A stretch of 64,000 nt of DNA from Flavobacterium sp. (GTDB lineage Bacteria; Bacteroidota; Bacteroidia; Flavobacteriales; Flavobacteriaceae), in assembly GCA_016718345.1 (NCBI GenBank), contig JADKDN010000025.1, forward strand, positions 1-64,000, given 5' to 3'. Below, one piece after another: positions 55,656-64,000 of this stretch. How positions within the stretch are numbered: position 1 is the stretch's first letter; the number at the start of each line of letters is the position of its first letter. The translations under genes and the position numbers were made by a program. The notes under the pieces were generated by a model. The model searched no databases and had not been told where the DNA came from. It saw nothing but the letters and a program-made list of their open reading frames with translations.

Positions 55656-56609
55656 ATGCAAAACATTCCAAGTGTAGACTTGCGTGATTTCCTTTCGGAT
55701 GACCCGAAACGTAAACAAAAATTTGTAAATGAAATCGGAAAAGCATACGAAGATATTGGCTTCGTAGCATTAAAAGGTCATTTTTTAGATGACAAGTTAG
55801 TAGATGAACTTTATGAAGAAGTTAGAAATTTTTTCAATCTTCCTCTTGAAGTAAAAGGAAAGTATGAAATTCCAAGAATCGGTGGACAAAGAGGGTATAT
55901 CTCTTTTGGTAAATAACACGCTAAGGGACGATCGGCTGGGGATTTGAAAGAATTTTGGCATTTTGGTCAATATGTTTCTGAAAATTCCAAATACAAAGAT
56001 GTTTATCCAGACAACGTTCAAGTTGAAGAATTGCCAAAATTTAATGTAGTTGGGAAAGAAGCATATCAAATGCTTGAAAAAACTGGAGTTTATGTTTTAA
56101 GAGCTCTAGCCATCTATTTAGGATTAGATGAATTTTATTTTGATAATTTTATTAAAGATGGAAATAGTATTTTGCGTCCTATTCATTATCCTCCAATAAC
56201 TGATGAACCTAAGGATGGTGCAGTTAGAGCTGCAGCTCATGGAGATATAAACTTAATTACTCTTTTAATGGGATCTCAAGGCAAAGGATTACAAGTTCAA
56301 AATCATAATGGAGATTGGATTGATGCTATTGCTGCACCCGATGAAGTAGTTATTAATGTGGGAGATATGCTTTCACGTCATACGAATAACAAATTGAAAT
56401 CGACTATTCATAGAGTAGTAAATCCACCAAGAGAATTGTGGGGAACATCACGCTTTTCAATTCCATTTTTTATGCATCCAGTAAGTGATATGCCTTTGAA
56501 TTGTCTAGAAAATTGTATTGACGAAAAAAATCCAAAATTGTATGAAGACATTACATCTGGAGAATTTCTTCACGAACGTTTAGTCGATTTAGGGTTAATT
56601 AAGAAATAA
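55656..56609 (+). CDS. Isopenicillin N synthase-like 2-oxoglutarate/Fe(II) oxygenase (internal TAA)
   Basis: About 317 residues of the DIOX_N plus 2OG-FeII_Oxy family. N-terminal IPSVDLRDFL and YEDIGFVALKGH; the iron site is His195-x-Asp197 in AAHGDINLITLL and His252 in STIHRVVNPP, with the co-substrate Arg-x-Ser in RFSIPFF. The frame is continuous except for TAA at codon 87 (55914-55916), inside a conserved FGK-HAKGRSAGDLKEF segment where Glu (GAA) is expected; a single G-to-T change or error explains it. Substrate unknown; despite the name, bacterial members are rarely antibiotic enzymes. Monocistronic with a terminator. Confidence 0.82.
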
Positions 56610-56628
56610 TTCATCTTATACCGAAAGG

Positions 56629-56671
56629 CATCAAGAATTCTATTTACAATTAGAATTTTTGGTGTTTTTTT
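56629..56671 (+). terminator. Terminator after the 2OG-oxygenase gene
   Basis: 14-bp stem (CATCAAGAATTCTA / TAGAATTTTTGGTG, two G-T pairs) with an 8-nt loop, followed by a run of T. Confidence 0.75.
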
Positions 56672-56913
56672 TATGCATTGATTTTTTGATGCAACTGATT
56701 CAATAAAACTTGATATTTACTTATCTCAATTAAGTCCTCATCTGCATCAGAAAAATCTAGTAGCTCATCTAACAATTCACTTACCTCTAATAATTTATTG
56801 TTAGCCTCTTTATTTTGTTTGTTGGCAATTAAATCAATAATTTCCTGAACGCTATTCTTTAAAACTGTAAACTTATTACTTATCATATTGTCAATATTAA
56901 ATAGTATCATCAT
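56671..56913 (-). CDS. Small helical protein of unknown function, about 80 aa
   Basis: No family recognised. Acidic and helical with heptad-like leucines (EVSELLDELLDFSDADEDLIEI), so a small coiled-coil or protein-binding helix pair is likely. ATGs at 56913, 56910 and 56886 are possible starts; the first two overlap the end of the upstream 47-residue gene. Third of three overlapping minus-strand genes. Confidence 0.6.
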   Translation of the reverse strand: MMILFNIDNMISNKFTVLKNSVQEIIDLIANKQNKEANNKLLEVSELLDELLDFSDADEDLIEISKYQVLLNQLHQKINA

Positions 56914-57037
56914 TAAATTTCTTACTAATGGCTTTCAATTTTTCTTTACGAAGAATTTTAGCATTTTTAATTTTGTTTTGAGCTTTATGTAACTTATCGT
57001 TGTGCTTTTTGATGTTTTTTTCGTTATTTCTGCTCAT
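56897..57037 (-). CDS. Very small basic protein, 47 aa
   Basis: ATG at 57037 to TAA at 56897: MSRNNEKNIKKHNDKLHKAQ, continuing KNAKILRKEKLKAISKKF. Very lysine-rich, suggesting RNA, ribosome or nucleic-acid contact. It overlaps the end of the 191-residue gene by 14 bp and the start of the next gene by up to 17 bp, the typical layout of coupled genes, which supports it being real. Family unknown. Confidence 0.6.
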   Translation of the reverse strand: MSRNNEKNIKKHNDKLHKAQNKIKNAKILRKEKLKAISKKFNDDTI

Positions 57038-57599
57038 GTAAACTTCTTTTTATATCCTCTAAAGTCTTGTTAGTATCTATTAATTCTGTTATTATTTGTT
57101 TTCTTAAATCATCTAATTCGGTATAATCAAAATGTTTAGCCCAAGAAGTTAAATTTAATACATTCCGAATTTGTTTAATTTTTTTAGTGGTTTCAAAACT
57201 AGTTCTTAGAATAGCCCTTTGATTGTATTCAGGATTATTTTTATGTTGATAATTTACAGTTCTTATATCAAAATTTACTTCTATATAATACAACTCTTCC
57301 GAAGTATTATCTGGATAAAAATCTGTCCATAAGGCAAATCCTAATTTCATTTTTGAAGTGGTTTCTGGTATCATTGGTTCTAATCTCCATTTACTATTTG
57401 CTAATCTACCCCGATGATTCGATAATCTGTACATTCCAAATGGTGTATAATAATAGCTACTCCCAGATTTACTTACATAATCAACTTTTTTTTCGGTCAC
57501 TTCTTCTAGAGTTGTTTCTCTAAATACACAAAACGTATTTTTAAAAGTATTGGGTTTTGGAGATTCAAAAGTATTCATATTCAAAATTAAGTATTTCAT
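57024..57599 (-). CDS. Protein of unknown function, 191 aa
   Basis: No family recognised. Soluble, alpha/beta, with aromatic-rich YYYTPFGMYRLSNHRGRLAN and SKWRLEPM, and a helical charged C-terminus (ELIDTNKTLEDIKRSLHEQK). First gene of an overlapping three-gene minus-strand unit with the 47- and 80-residue genes. Cytosolic, with no signal peptide. Confidence 0.65.
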   Translation of the reverse strand: MKYLILNMNTFESPKPNTFKNTFCVFRETTLEEVTEKKVDYVSKSGSSYYYTPFGMYRLSNHRGRLANSKWRLEPMIPETTSKMKLGFALWTDFYPDNTSEELYYIEVNFDIRTVNYQHKNNPEYNQRAILRTSFETTKKIKQIRNVLNLTSWAKHFDYTELDDLRKQIITELIDTNKTLEDIKRSLHEQK

Positions 57600-57606
57600 T
57601 TAAATA

Positions 57607-57646
57607 AAATAGCCATTACATAGGTTTTATAATGTAATGGCTATTT
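57607..57646 (-). terminator. Terminator after the secreted endonuclease gene
   Basis: Perfect 15-bp stem (AAATAGCCATTACAT / ATGTAATGGCTATTT) with a 10-nt loop, 19 bp past the endonuclease stop. The tail is only moderately T-rich. Confidence 0.75.
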
Positions 57647-57664
57647 AGTATATGAAGAGAAAAG

Positions 57665-59633
57665 CTATTCGATAACTAATTTCTTAATTTCAGTAATTGT
57701 ATCAGAAGTAATTCTTGCCAAATAAACTCCTGCGGATAAATTAATATTTAATTGAGTTTCTCCTTTGAATTGATTCTCATATAGTTTAGCTCCAGCAATA
57801 GTATAAATTTCAATTGTACCTGAACTCATAGTACCCAACACGGTAATATAATTTTTAGCAGGATTTGGATAAATTCCAATTTTAGATTTTGAAAAATTAG
57901 TTGTAGATAAAGTTGAATACCATTTCTCACCTACTTTTGCTCCCCAGATATAATCGGCTAAATCAGGATAATCAATAAATGGATTTCTATTCATTTGCCA
58001 AGTGTAGATGTAATTATTTCTGTTCATTTCGAAATCATCAGATTTGTCTAATTTATTCCAACTTAACAATGTTGTTAAATCGCCAATCTGTCCAATAATA
58101 TTTTCACTAGGATTTCCATTAACCACGTTCAATCCATTATATCTGACCGCCATATAAAAAACAGCTCGAGCCACATCACCTCTCCATGTCCCAGGATTTC
58201 CTGTAGGTCCGTTATAATCAACTCCATAATTTCTATTGTTTCTGGAAGAATTTTCTTGTCCATCAGCAGCTCTTAGATGATGCGCATCAGATAGTCCAGC
58301 ACCAATGTCATCAGCGCTTGATAAGGTCCATTTGTTAATTCCTGCTGGAGGCAAATTGTATAAATCGCCATAATTACCTCTTGATTGTGGATAAATATGT
58401 TCCCTATTCCATTTTCCTACAATACTATTTCCTGATTGTAAATCAACTTTTGAACGAGGTTGTTCTGTATAAATTAGCCATACCTGATTACTGTTTGCAG
58501 GATTTTGATCGGCTTTATTTAATATAGTATATACATCTCCATAGGTATGTGCTCTAACAATTGATGGATTTGCAATAATATTTTGTAATGCTTGTTTAAG
58601 AGCAGTTCCAGATAATCCTTCAATAGAACTATAATAACCAATTGGAGCCGTACTAGCAATATTCCCGTATGTGGGACTTGCTGGTGTTCCAAACGATAGT
58701 ACCTCAAAATTAATATCATTAACTCTGATAATAGTACTATTATTTAAAACAATATAATTAGAGGGAACTGTTCCTACTTTGACCATCATCTCTTCATCAC
58801 CTTCATTTACACCGTCATTCAGCAACTGAATTACTGTTGATGCAGTATTGGAACCTGATGGAATGGTAATATTTAAATTTCCTGAGTAATCAGAAGCCTT
58901 AAAAGCTCCATTATTTAAAGTTATTGAAAAACTCAAATCAGAGGCAACGGCTGTATCTGTTTTAAAAGTAATCGTCATACTTTGTCCTTCAGTAACTGCA
59001 CCAGAAGGACTAAAAGACGTAGTTATTCCATTATAAATAATTCCTGAACCATCGTTATTGGCTCTTGGAGTTGGGGTCTTAACTTCATAAGTTCCATCTG
59101 TTTTTCTTTGGAAAGATTGGGAAGCTGCTAAACTGTTTACATTTTCATTATAACTAACAGCAACACCTAAATCTGTCATTAATGTAGTAGCTTTAGTTGT
59201 TGGGCCATTGCTGTATACAAATGCATGAATTAAATTAGTAGTATTTCCAGCTGTATTATTTGGAAAATCTACTGCGTCACCTAAATAAATTGCCACAGCG
59301 TCGGGCCCGTTTTGAATAGTGGTTTGAGGTATAATATAGGAAGCTGATGGAACTACTTGTAAATTACCTAAAAGAATAATCCCATTTCCGTCTGTAATCA
59401 ATCCATCCAAATCAGCTGCATAATAACTTAAATTAGATGTACCAGATGTTCCACTATTAAAAAAAACAAGGGTATATCCATCAAGCGGAAAAAAAGGAGT
59501 TGTCGATTTTAATTCGATAAATTCATGTGAATCTGTCGATGGTGTATCTGCATCCAATTCATTAATTACCACTTGACTGTAAGAAACAAACGTGCACAAG
59601 AATGACCCATGTGAAAAACAGGCTTTTCATCAT
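57665..59633 (-). CDS. Secreted endonuclease I-family nuclease with lamin-tail-like and Calx-beta-like modules and T9SS type A tail
   Basis: About 655 residues. The N-terminal module (VVINELDADTPSTDSHEFIE) is lamin-tail-like; a Calx-beta-like stretch follows (VTEGQSMTITFKTDTA; NDGVNEGDEEMMV); then endonuclease I (about residues 310-550: GKWNREHIYPQSRG, DAHHLRAADGQENSSRNNRN, RGDVARAVFYMAVRY), and a type A T9SS tail (IGIYPNPAKNYITVLG ... KKLVIE). I put the start at 59633 (MMKSLFFT) because it supplies a signal peptide; the frame shifts once near 59615, apparently by one extra base. Likely degrades extracellular DNA or RNA for nutrients. Confidence 0.85.
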
Positions 59634-59761
59634 TTCTGTAAATTTTAGTTAGACAAATGTAATGAATTAATTGATATATTGCATAAAATGCAATATTTGA
59701 GCTTGAAAAATCAAATTTTTATACTTTATAAAAAAAGTAGCGAAACTCTTTTTAATTAATG

Positions 59762-59769
59762 TACATTTG
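59762..59769 (+). promoter_or_regulatory. Putative -7 element of the KTSC/J gene
   Basis: TACATTTG matches TAnnTTTG, 69 bp before the ATG at 59839. No clear -33 partner. Confidence 0.35.
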
Positions 59770-59838
59770 CAAAAAATTTGGAATTTCAAAATTACATCAC
59801 ATATTTAAATACTAAAAGACAATAAGTTACCCTTGTTT

Positions 59839-60279
59839 ATGAAAAAAATTGTTGAATACCGCAAGCTGCTGAACGTAGATAAAACTGTAGCACTAAAAGA
59901 CTTAAAAACTATCTATCGAAATGCCATGAAAGAAAGTCATCCTGATAAATTTCAAGGTGATGAAGCTGGATTATTGGAAGCTGAGCAAAAAAGTAAAGAA
60001 ATTATTGAAGCCTATCATTTTCTGGTAAGTATAAATCCAGAGACTATTAAAAATGGATTACCAGAATTTAATGAGACTATTGCAAATTCAACTATTACGG
60101 ATTATAAATATGAGAATATTAGATTGTCTATAAATTTTTCTAATGGAAGTGCATATGAATTTATAAGTGTCCCAAAAGCTGTATATATCAAGATGGTTAA
60201 CGCTGAATCACCAAGTAGATTTGCAAAAAGACACATTTTTAATGCGTATCCTTACAGAAAAGTAAGCAACCAAGAATAA
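59839..60279 (+). CDS. J-domain protein with C-terminal KTSC domain
   Basis: 146 residues from ATG at 59839 (a TTG six bases upstream is less likely). The N-terminal 65 residues form a J domain with the HPD motif in KESHPDKF, which stimulates DnaK ATPase. Residues about 85-142 form a KTSC-type domain (SINFSNGSAYEFISVPKAVY), usually found in lysyl-tRNA-synthetase-linked or phage-related small proteins. The substrate targeted to DnaK is unknown. Monocistronic with its own terminator. Confidence 0.82.
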   Translation: MKKIVEYRKLLNVDKTVALKDLKTIYRNAMKESHPDKFQGDEAGLLEAEQKSKEIIEAYHFLVSINPETIKNGLPEFNETIANSTITDYKYENIRLSINFSNGSAYEFISVPKAVYIKMVNAESPSRFAKRHIFNAYPYRKVSNQE

Positions 60280-60296
60280 CCTACATATCACAAAAT

Positions 60297-60337
60297 AAAA
60301 AGAGAGAGGCTGTTCATTTGAACAGTCTCTCTCTTTT
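60297..60337. terminator. Bidirectional terminator between the KTSC/J gene and lpd
   Basis: 18-bp stem (AAAAGAGAGAGGCTGTTC / GAACAGTCTCTCTCTTTT, one G-T pair) with a 4-nt loop, A-rich and T-rich flanks, between convergent genes. Confidence 0.88.
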
Positions 60338-60350
60338 ATTAACCTAACTT

Positions 60351-61736
60351 TTATAAATGAATTACTTCCCCATAAGCATCTGCAACAGCTTCCATAACAG
60401 CCTCGCTCATAGTTGGATGTGGATGGATTGCTTTTAATATTTCGTGACCAGTAGTTTCTAGTTTACGCGCTACAACAGCTTCAGCAATCATATCGGTTAC
60501 TCCAGCACCAATCATGTGACAGCCCAACCATTCACCGTATTTGGCATCAAAAATTACTTTCACAAAACCATCAGGAGTTCCAGCTGCTTTAGCTTTTCCT
60601 GATGCTGAAAATGGGAATTTCCCAATTTTTAGTTCATATCCTTTTCTTTAGCTTGTTTTTCTGTTAAACCAACAGAGGCTATTTCAGGGTTGCATAGGTA
60701 CATCCTGGAATATTTCCGTAATCTATAGGATGAACATGCAATCCTGCTATTTTTCTACACAAGTAATTCCTTCAGCCGAAGCTACGTGAGCTAATGCTGA
60801 TCCTGGAACGACATCTCCAATGGCATAATAGCCTGGAATATTTGTTTGGTAGAAATCGTTTACTAAAATTTTATCTCTATCGGTAGCGATACCAACTTCT
60901 TCTAAACCAATATTTTCAATATTTGTTTTGATTCCAACTGCAGAAAGAACAATATCTGCCTCAAGAATTTCTTCGCCTTTGGCAGTTTTTACAAATGCTT
61001 TTACTCCACTACCAGAAGTGTCAATTTTTTCTACAGAAGAACTGGTCATAATTTTAACTCCAGCTTTTTTCATGGAACGTTCCATTTGTTTGGAAATATC
61101 TTCATCTTCTAAAGGAACGATATTAGGTAAAAATTCTACAATAGTAACATCTGTTCCCATAGCGTTGTAGAAATGTGCGAACTCTAATCCTATAGCTCCA
61201 GAACCAACAACTATCATTGACTTTGGTTGAGTTGGTAAAGTCATCGCTTGACGATATCCTATTACCTTTACTCCATCTTGAGGTAAATTTGGAAGCTCAC
61301 GAGAACGCGCTCCAGTTGCTATAATAATATGATCAGCATTAAACTCGGTAACAGTTCCATCAGCTTTTTTAACATCTATTTTTTTGCCTGGTTTTAGTTT
61401 ACCAAAACCATCAATAACATCAATCTTATTTTTTTTCATTAGAAATTGAACCCCTTTGCTCATTCCGTCAGCAACGCTTCTACTTCTGGAGATTACAGCA
61501 TTAAAATCTTTGTCAAAAGCGGCAATACTTAAACCATAATCAGATGCATGTTTTAGGTAATCAAAAACTTGAGCAGATTTAAGTAAGGCTTTAGTGGGAA
61601 TACAACCCCAATTTAAACAAACTCCACCCAAATTTTCTTTTTCAATCACGGCTACTTTAAAGCCTAATTGAGAGGCACGAATAGCAGTTACATAACCGCC
61701 TGGACCACTTCCTAAAACTATAATATCGTATTTCAT
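60351..61736 (-). CDS. lpdA: Dihydrolipoyl dehydrogenase, E3 (frame-broken)
   Basis: FAD/NAD flavoprotein reoxidising the lipoyl arm of 2-oxoacid dehydrogenases and the glycine cleavage system. FAD motif VLGSGPGGYVTAIRA, redox disulfide GGVCLNWGCIPTK, NAD motif VVGSGAIGLEFAHF, second FAD motif YYAIGDV, and the C-terminal His-Glu pair in HPHPTMSE. Three single bases are missing between 60600 and 60750 (two in A runs, one T); restoring them gives EKIAGLHVHPIDYGNIPGC and a product of about 462 residues, standard for the family. As an essential enzyme it is strong evidence that the breaks are sequence errors. A fused E1 gene lies 5 kb away. Confidence 0.92.
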
Positions 61737-61844
61737 TTTTAATTATTTAAGTTGTAAAAAATTACAATTAATTATCTTGTTGCTAAACAAATTTTTAATT
61801 CGACTGCGAAAATAAGCAATATTATTTAATTGTTGAATTTTGAA

Positions 61845-63604
61845 TTAGGAATTGTTTTCAACTAAGAACTGTGAGTAATACAAATTTTTATAAAATCCAC
61901 CTTCAATGTTTAACAATTCAAGATGTGAACCTTGTTCAACAATCAATCCTTTATCCATTACAACAATTTTATCAGCATTTACAATAGTTGCTAAACGATG
62001 AGCAATAACTATTGAGGTTCTTCCTTTAGTAATTTTTTCGGTGGCACTTTGAATCAGTTCCTCAGAATAGGTATCGATTGAAGATGTAGCCTCATCTAAA
62101 ATCAAAATACTTGGATTACTAACATAGGCCCTTAAAAAAGCAATCAATTGACGCTGTCCAGAAGAGAGCATCACTCCTCTCTCTTTTACATTATAGTCAT
62201 AGTTTTCTGGTAAACTCATTATGAATTCATGAACTCCAATTTTTTTGCTGCCTGAATTACTTCTTCTCTGGAAATTTCTGAATTGTTTAACGTTATGTTA
62301 TTTAGGATTGTATCAGCGAAGAGAAATACATCTTGCAAAACTACAGCGATTTGCTTGCGTATAGAACCCAGACTGTAGTCATTAATATTATGTCCGTCAA
62401 TGCAAATGGCACCTTTGCTTATTTCATAAAAACGATTCAATAAGTTAATTATAGTTGACTTCCCCGCTCCTGTAGCTCCAACAATAGCAATAGTTTGACC
62501 AGATTGTACTTCTAAATCTATTCCTTTTATCACTTCTTCGTTGTCGATATAACTAAAATGAACACCTCTAAATTGAATATCTCCTTTAAATATAGGCGCT
62601 TCAATAATTCCTGTATCTTGAATTTGATCTTTGGTATCTAAAATATCAAAAACACGATTGGCGGCAATCATTCCCATTTGCATCTCGTTGAATTTATCTG
62701 CAATTTGTCGTAACGGATTAAAAAGCATTCCTATGAACATAGTATATGAAAATAAATCCCCAAAGGTTGTGAAATGATCACCGTTTAAAATCTTAATTCC
62801 TCCATAAAGTACGACGAATCCTAAAGTAAGTGATGAAATAATATCTGCTATCGGAAAAAAAATGGAGTTGTACAGGATGGTTTTTATCCAAGCTTTATTG
62901 TGTTTTTGATTGATTTCACTAAATTTTTCAGCTTCGATATCTTCACGATTAAAGAGTTGAACTATTTTTATACCGGTAACTCGCTCTTGCACAAAAGTGT
63001 TCATATTGGCAATTTGTGTTCGAACTTCTTCAAAAGCGACTTGCATCTTACGTTGAAATATTCTCGTAACAAAAACTAAAATAGGCATGGCTATAATTAC
63101 AATCCAAGTTAGTTTCCAATTCATATAAAACATAAACCCCATTACTACGATCATCTTCATCAAATCACTTATTATCATAAAAAGTCCTTGACTAAAAATT
63201 CTCGCAATCGCTTCAATATCTGAAACAGAACGCGTCACTAATTGTCCAACAGGAGCATTATCGTAGTGTTTCATTCGAAAACTCAACATGTGTTTGAAAA
63301 GTTTAATTCGAATATCTTTTACAATATCTTGACCCAGCCAGTTTGCCCAAAACACAAAGTAAAATTGAGAGAAAACCTCCAATAACAGCACAATTCCCAT
63401 CATCGTTACATAAAACAATAATCCTTGTGCATCATGCGTTTTGATGTAACCATCGACTGTTTGTTTCAACAAATAAGGACGTACCGCTGCAAATACAGAG
63501 AGTGAAATAGCAAATAGAATTACACCATTAAATCTCCATTGATAGGGCTTGGTGTATTCTAATATTCGTTTAAATATTTTGGTATCAAATGCTTTTGCTT
63601 TCAT
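61845..63604 (-). CDS. ABC exporter, MsbA/multidrug type, fused permease and ATPase (frame-broken)
   Basis: About 586 residues. Six membrane helices in residues 20-300 (ABC transporter type 1), then the ATPase: Walker A VGATGAGKSTIINLL (near 375), Q-loop VVLQDVFLFADT, signature LSSGQRQLIAFLRAY, Walker B ILILDEATSSID, H-loop IVIAHRLATI. One A is missing near 62240; restored, AAKKIGVHEFIMSLPENYDY bridges the halves. Exports lipids or drugs as a homodimer or with a partner; no second half-transporter is adjacent. It is followed on the minus strand by about 100 bp before lpdA. Confidence 0.9.
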
Positions 63605-63630
63605 CTTAGTGCTTGAAATAGCTTCATTAT

Positions 63631-64000
63631 TTATAAAAAATCATATTCAATTTTGGTCAAATATAATCCATGAGCCGGAACTGAAAATCCTGCATCACTT
63701 CTGTTTTTATTTTCAATAATGGTATTAAAATCTTCTACAGTTATTTTATGTAATCCAACATTGATTAGTGTTCCAACTATCGCTCGAACCATATTTCTGA
63801 GAAACCTGTCTGCAGATATGGTAAAAATCAAATTAGTATTTTCTTTTTTCCAATATGCTTCAAAAATTTTACAATTAAATGTATTAACATCTGTATTTAC
63901 TTTTGAAAAACATTCAAAATCATAGTGTTGCAGTAATATTTTACTAGCATGATTCATAGAATTAATATCTAATTCTTTATGATAATACCAACTTAAATTT
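63631..64000 (-). CDS. truA: tRNA pseudouridine synthase A, C-terminal part (cut by window edge)
   Basis: Only the last 122 residues or so lie in the window; the frame stays open to the edge. HYDFECFSKVN, FTISADRFLRNMVRAIVGTL and AHGLYLTKIEYDFL are typical of TruA, which isomerises uridines 38-40 of the tRNA anticodon arm. It ends 26 bp before the ABC exporter start, so the two may be co-transcribed. Confidence 0.88.
   Translation of the reverse strand, partial: NLSWYYHKELDINSMNHASKILLQHYDFECFSKVNTDVNTFNCKIFEAYWKKENTNLIFTISADRFLRNMVRAIVGTLINVGLHKITVEDFNTIIENKNRSDAGFSVPAHGLYLTKIEYDFL

Noticed and set aside
55656..56609. Beta-lactam biosynthesis gene (isopenicillin N synthase)
   Set aside because: Only the general 2OG-oxygenase family match is present, and no non-ribosomal peptide synthetase or other antibiotic genes are nearby.
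60351..61736. lpdA pseudogene
   Set aside because: Three single-base losses in 150 bp restore perfect family sequence in an enzyme needed for central metabolism; sequence error is the simpler reading.

Overview
The window looks like chromosomal DNA from a member of the Flavobacteriaceae (Bacteroidota), probably Flavobacterium or a close relative. This rests on strong AT richness, almost no Shine-Dalgarno sequences, promoter elements of the TAnnTTTG type, several secreted proteins with type IX secretion (T9SS) sorting tails of both type A and type B, and family content typical of the group (fused branched-chain E1 alpha/beta, DUF6814 beside an MFS carrier and acs, a DUF294 protein, a KTSC/J-domain protein). 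No rRNA, tRNA, CRISPR array, phage or insertion sequence was recognised.

Layout. 0.1-4.3 kb: a T9SS type B giant cell-surface protein. 4.7-11.8 kb: small accessory and housekeeping genes (AI-2E permease, M43 metalloprotease lipoprotein, DUF4256, YgjV-like, a cysE-cysM cysteine operon, a lipoprotein with a decayed tandem copy). 12.1-18.9 kb: rocD, an OmpA-family protein, an MscS channel with a DUF3817 partner, DUF6155, a DEAD/DEAH helicase. 19.3-29.2 kb: a five-gene operon resembling a rearranged Pel exopolysaccharide system, ended by a bidirectional terminator and facing a secreted DUF4874/DUF4832 protein. 31.4-37.7 kb: a cNMP/CBS/DUF294/exonuclease gene, acs, DUF6814 and an MFS carrier. 37.9-53.1 kb: two tandem giant repeat adhesins with type B tails. 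53.5-64 kb: fused 2-oxoacid dehydrogenase E1, a 2OG-Fe(II) oxygenase, three tiny overlapping genes, a secreted endonuclease, a KTSC/J protein, lpd, an ABC exporter and the C-terminal part of truA.

The most interesting unit is the Pel-like operon. It has a PelF-type glycosyltransferase, a PelG-like membrane protein with an N-terminal extension, a stand-alone GH114-like hydrolase, a large unrecognised membrane protein, and a lipoprotein that joins a PelA-like deacetylase (DUF2194), a helical TPR-like region and a PelB-like outer-membrane barrel in one chain. Canonical Pel keeps the hydrolase and deacetylase together in PelA and the barrel separately in PelB. No PelD-type c-di-GMP receptor is visible.

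Quality caution: many genes, including essential ones (lpd, cysM, the ABC exporter, the MFS carrier, the giant adhesins), are split by frame breaks. Nearly all those I resolved are repaired by restoring one missing base, often in a homopolymer, and three further breaks are single nonsense codons at conserved positions. I read these mainly as deletion-biased sequencing error, not pseudogenes, and give restored gene spans. The clearest exception is the remnant at 10863-11333, which looks truly decayed.
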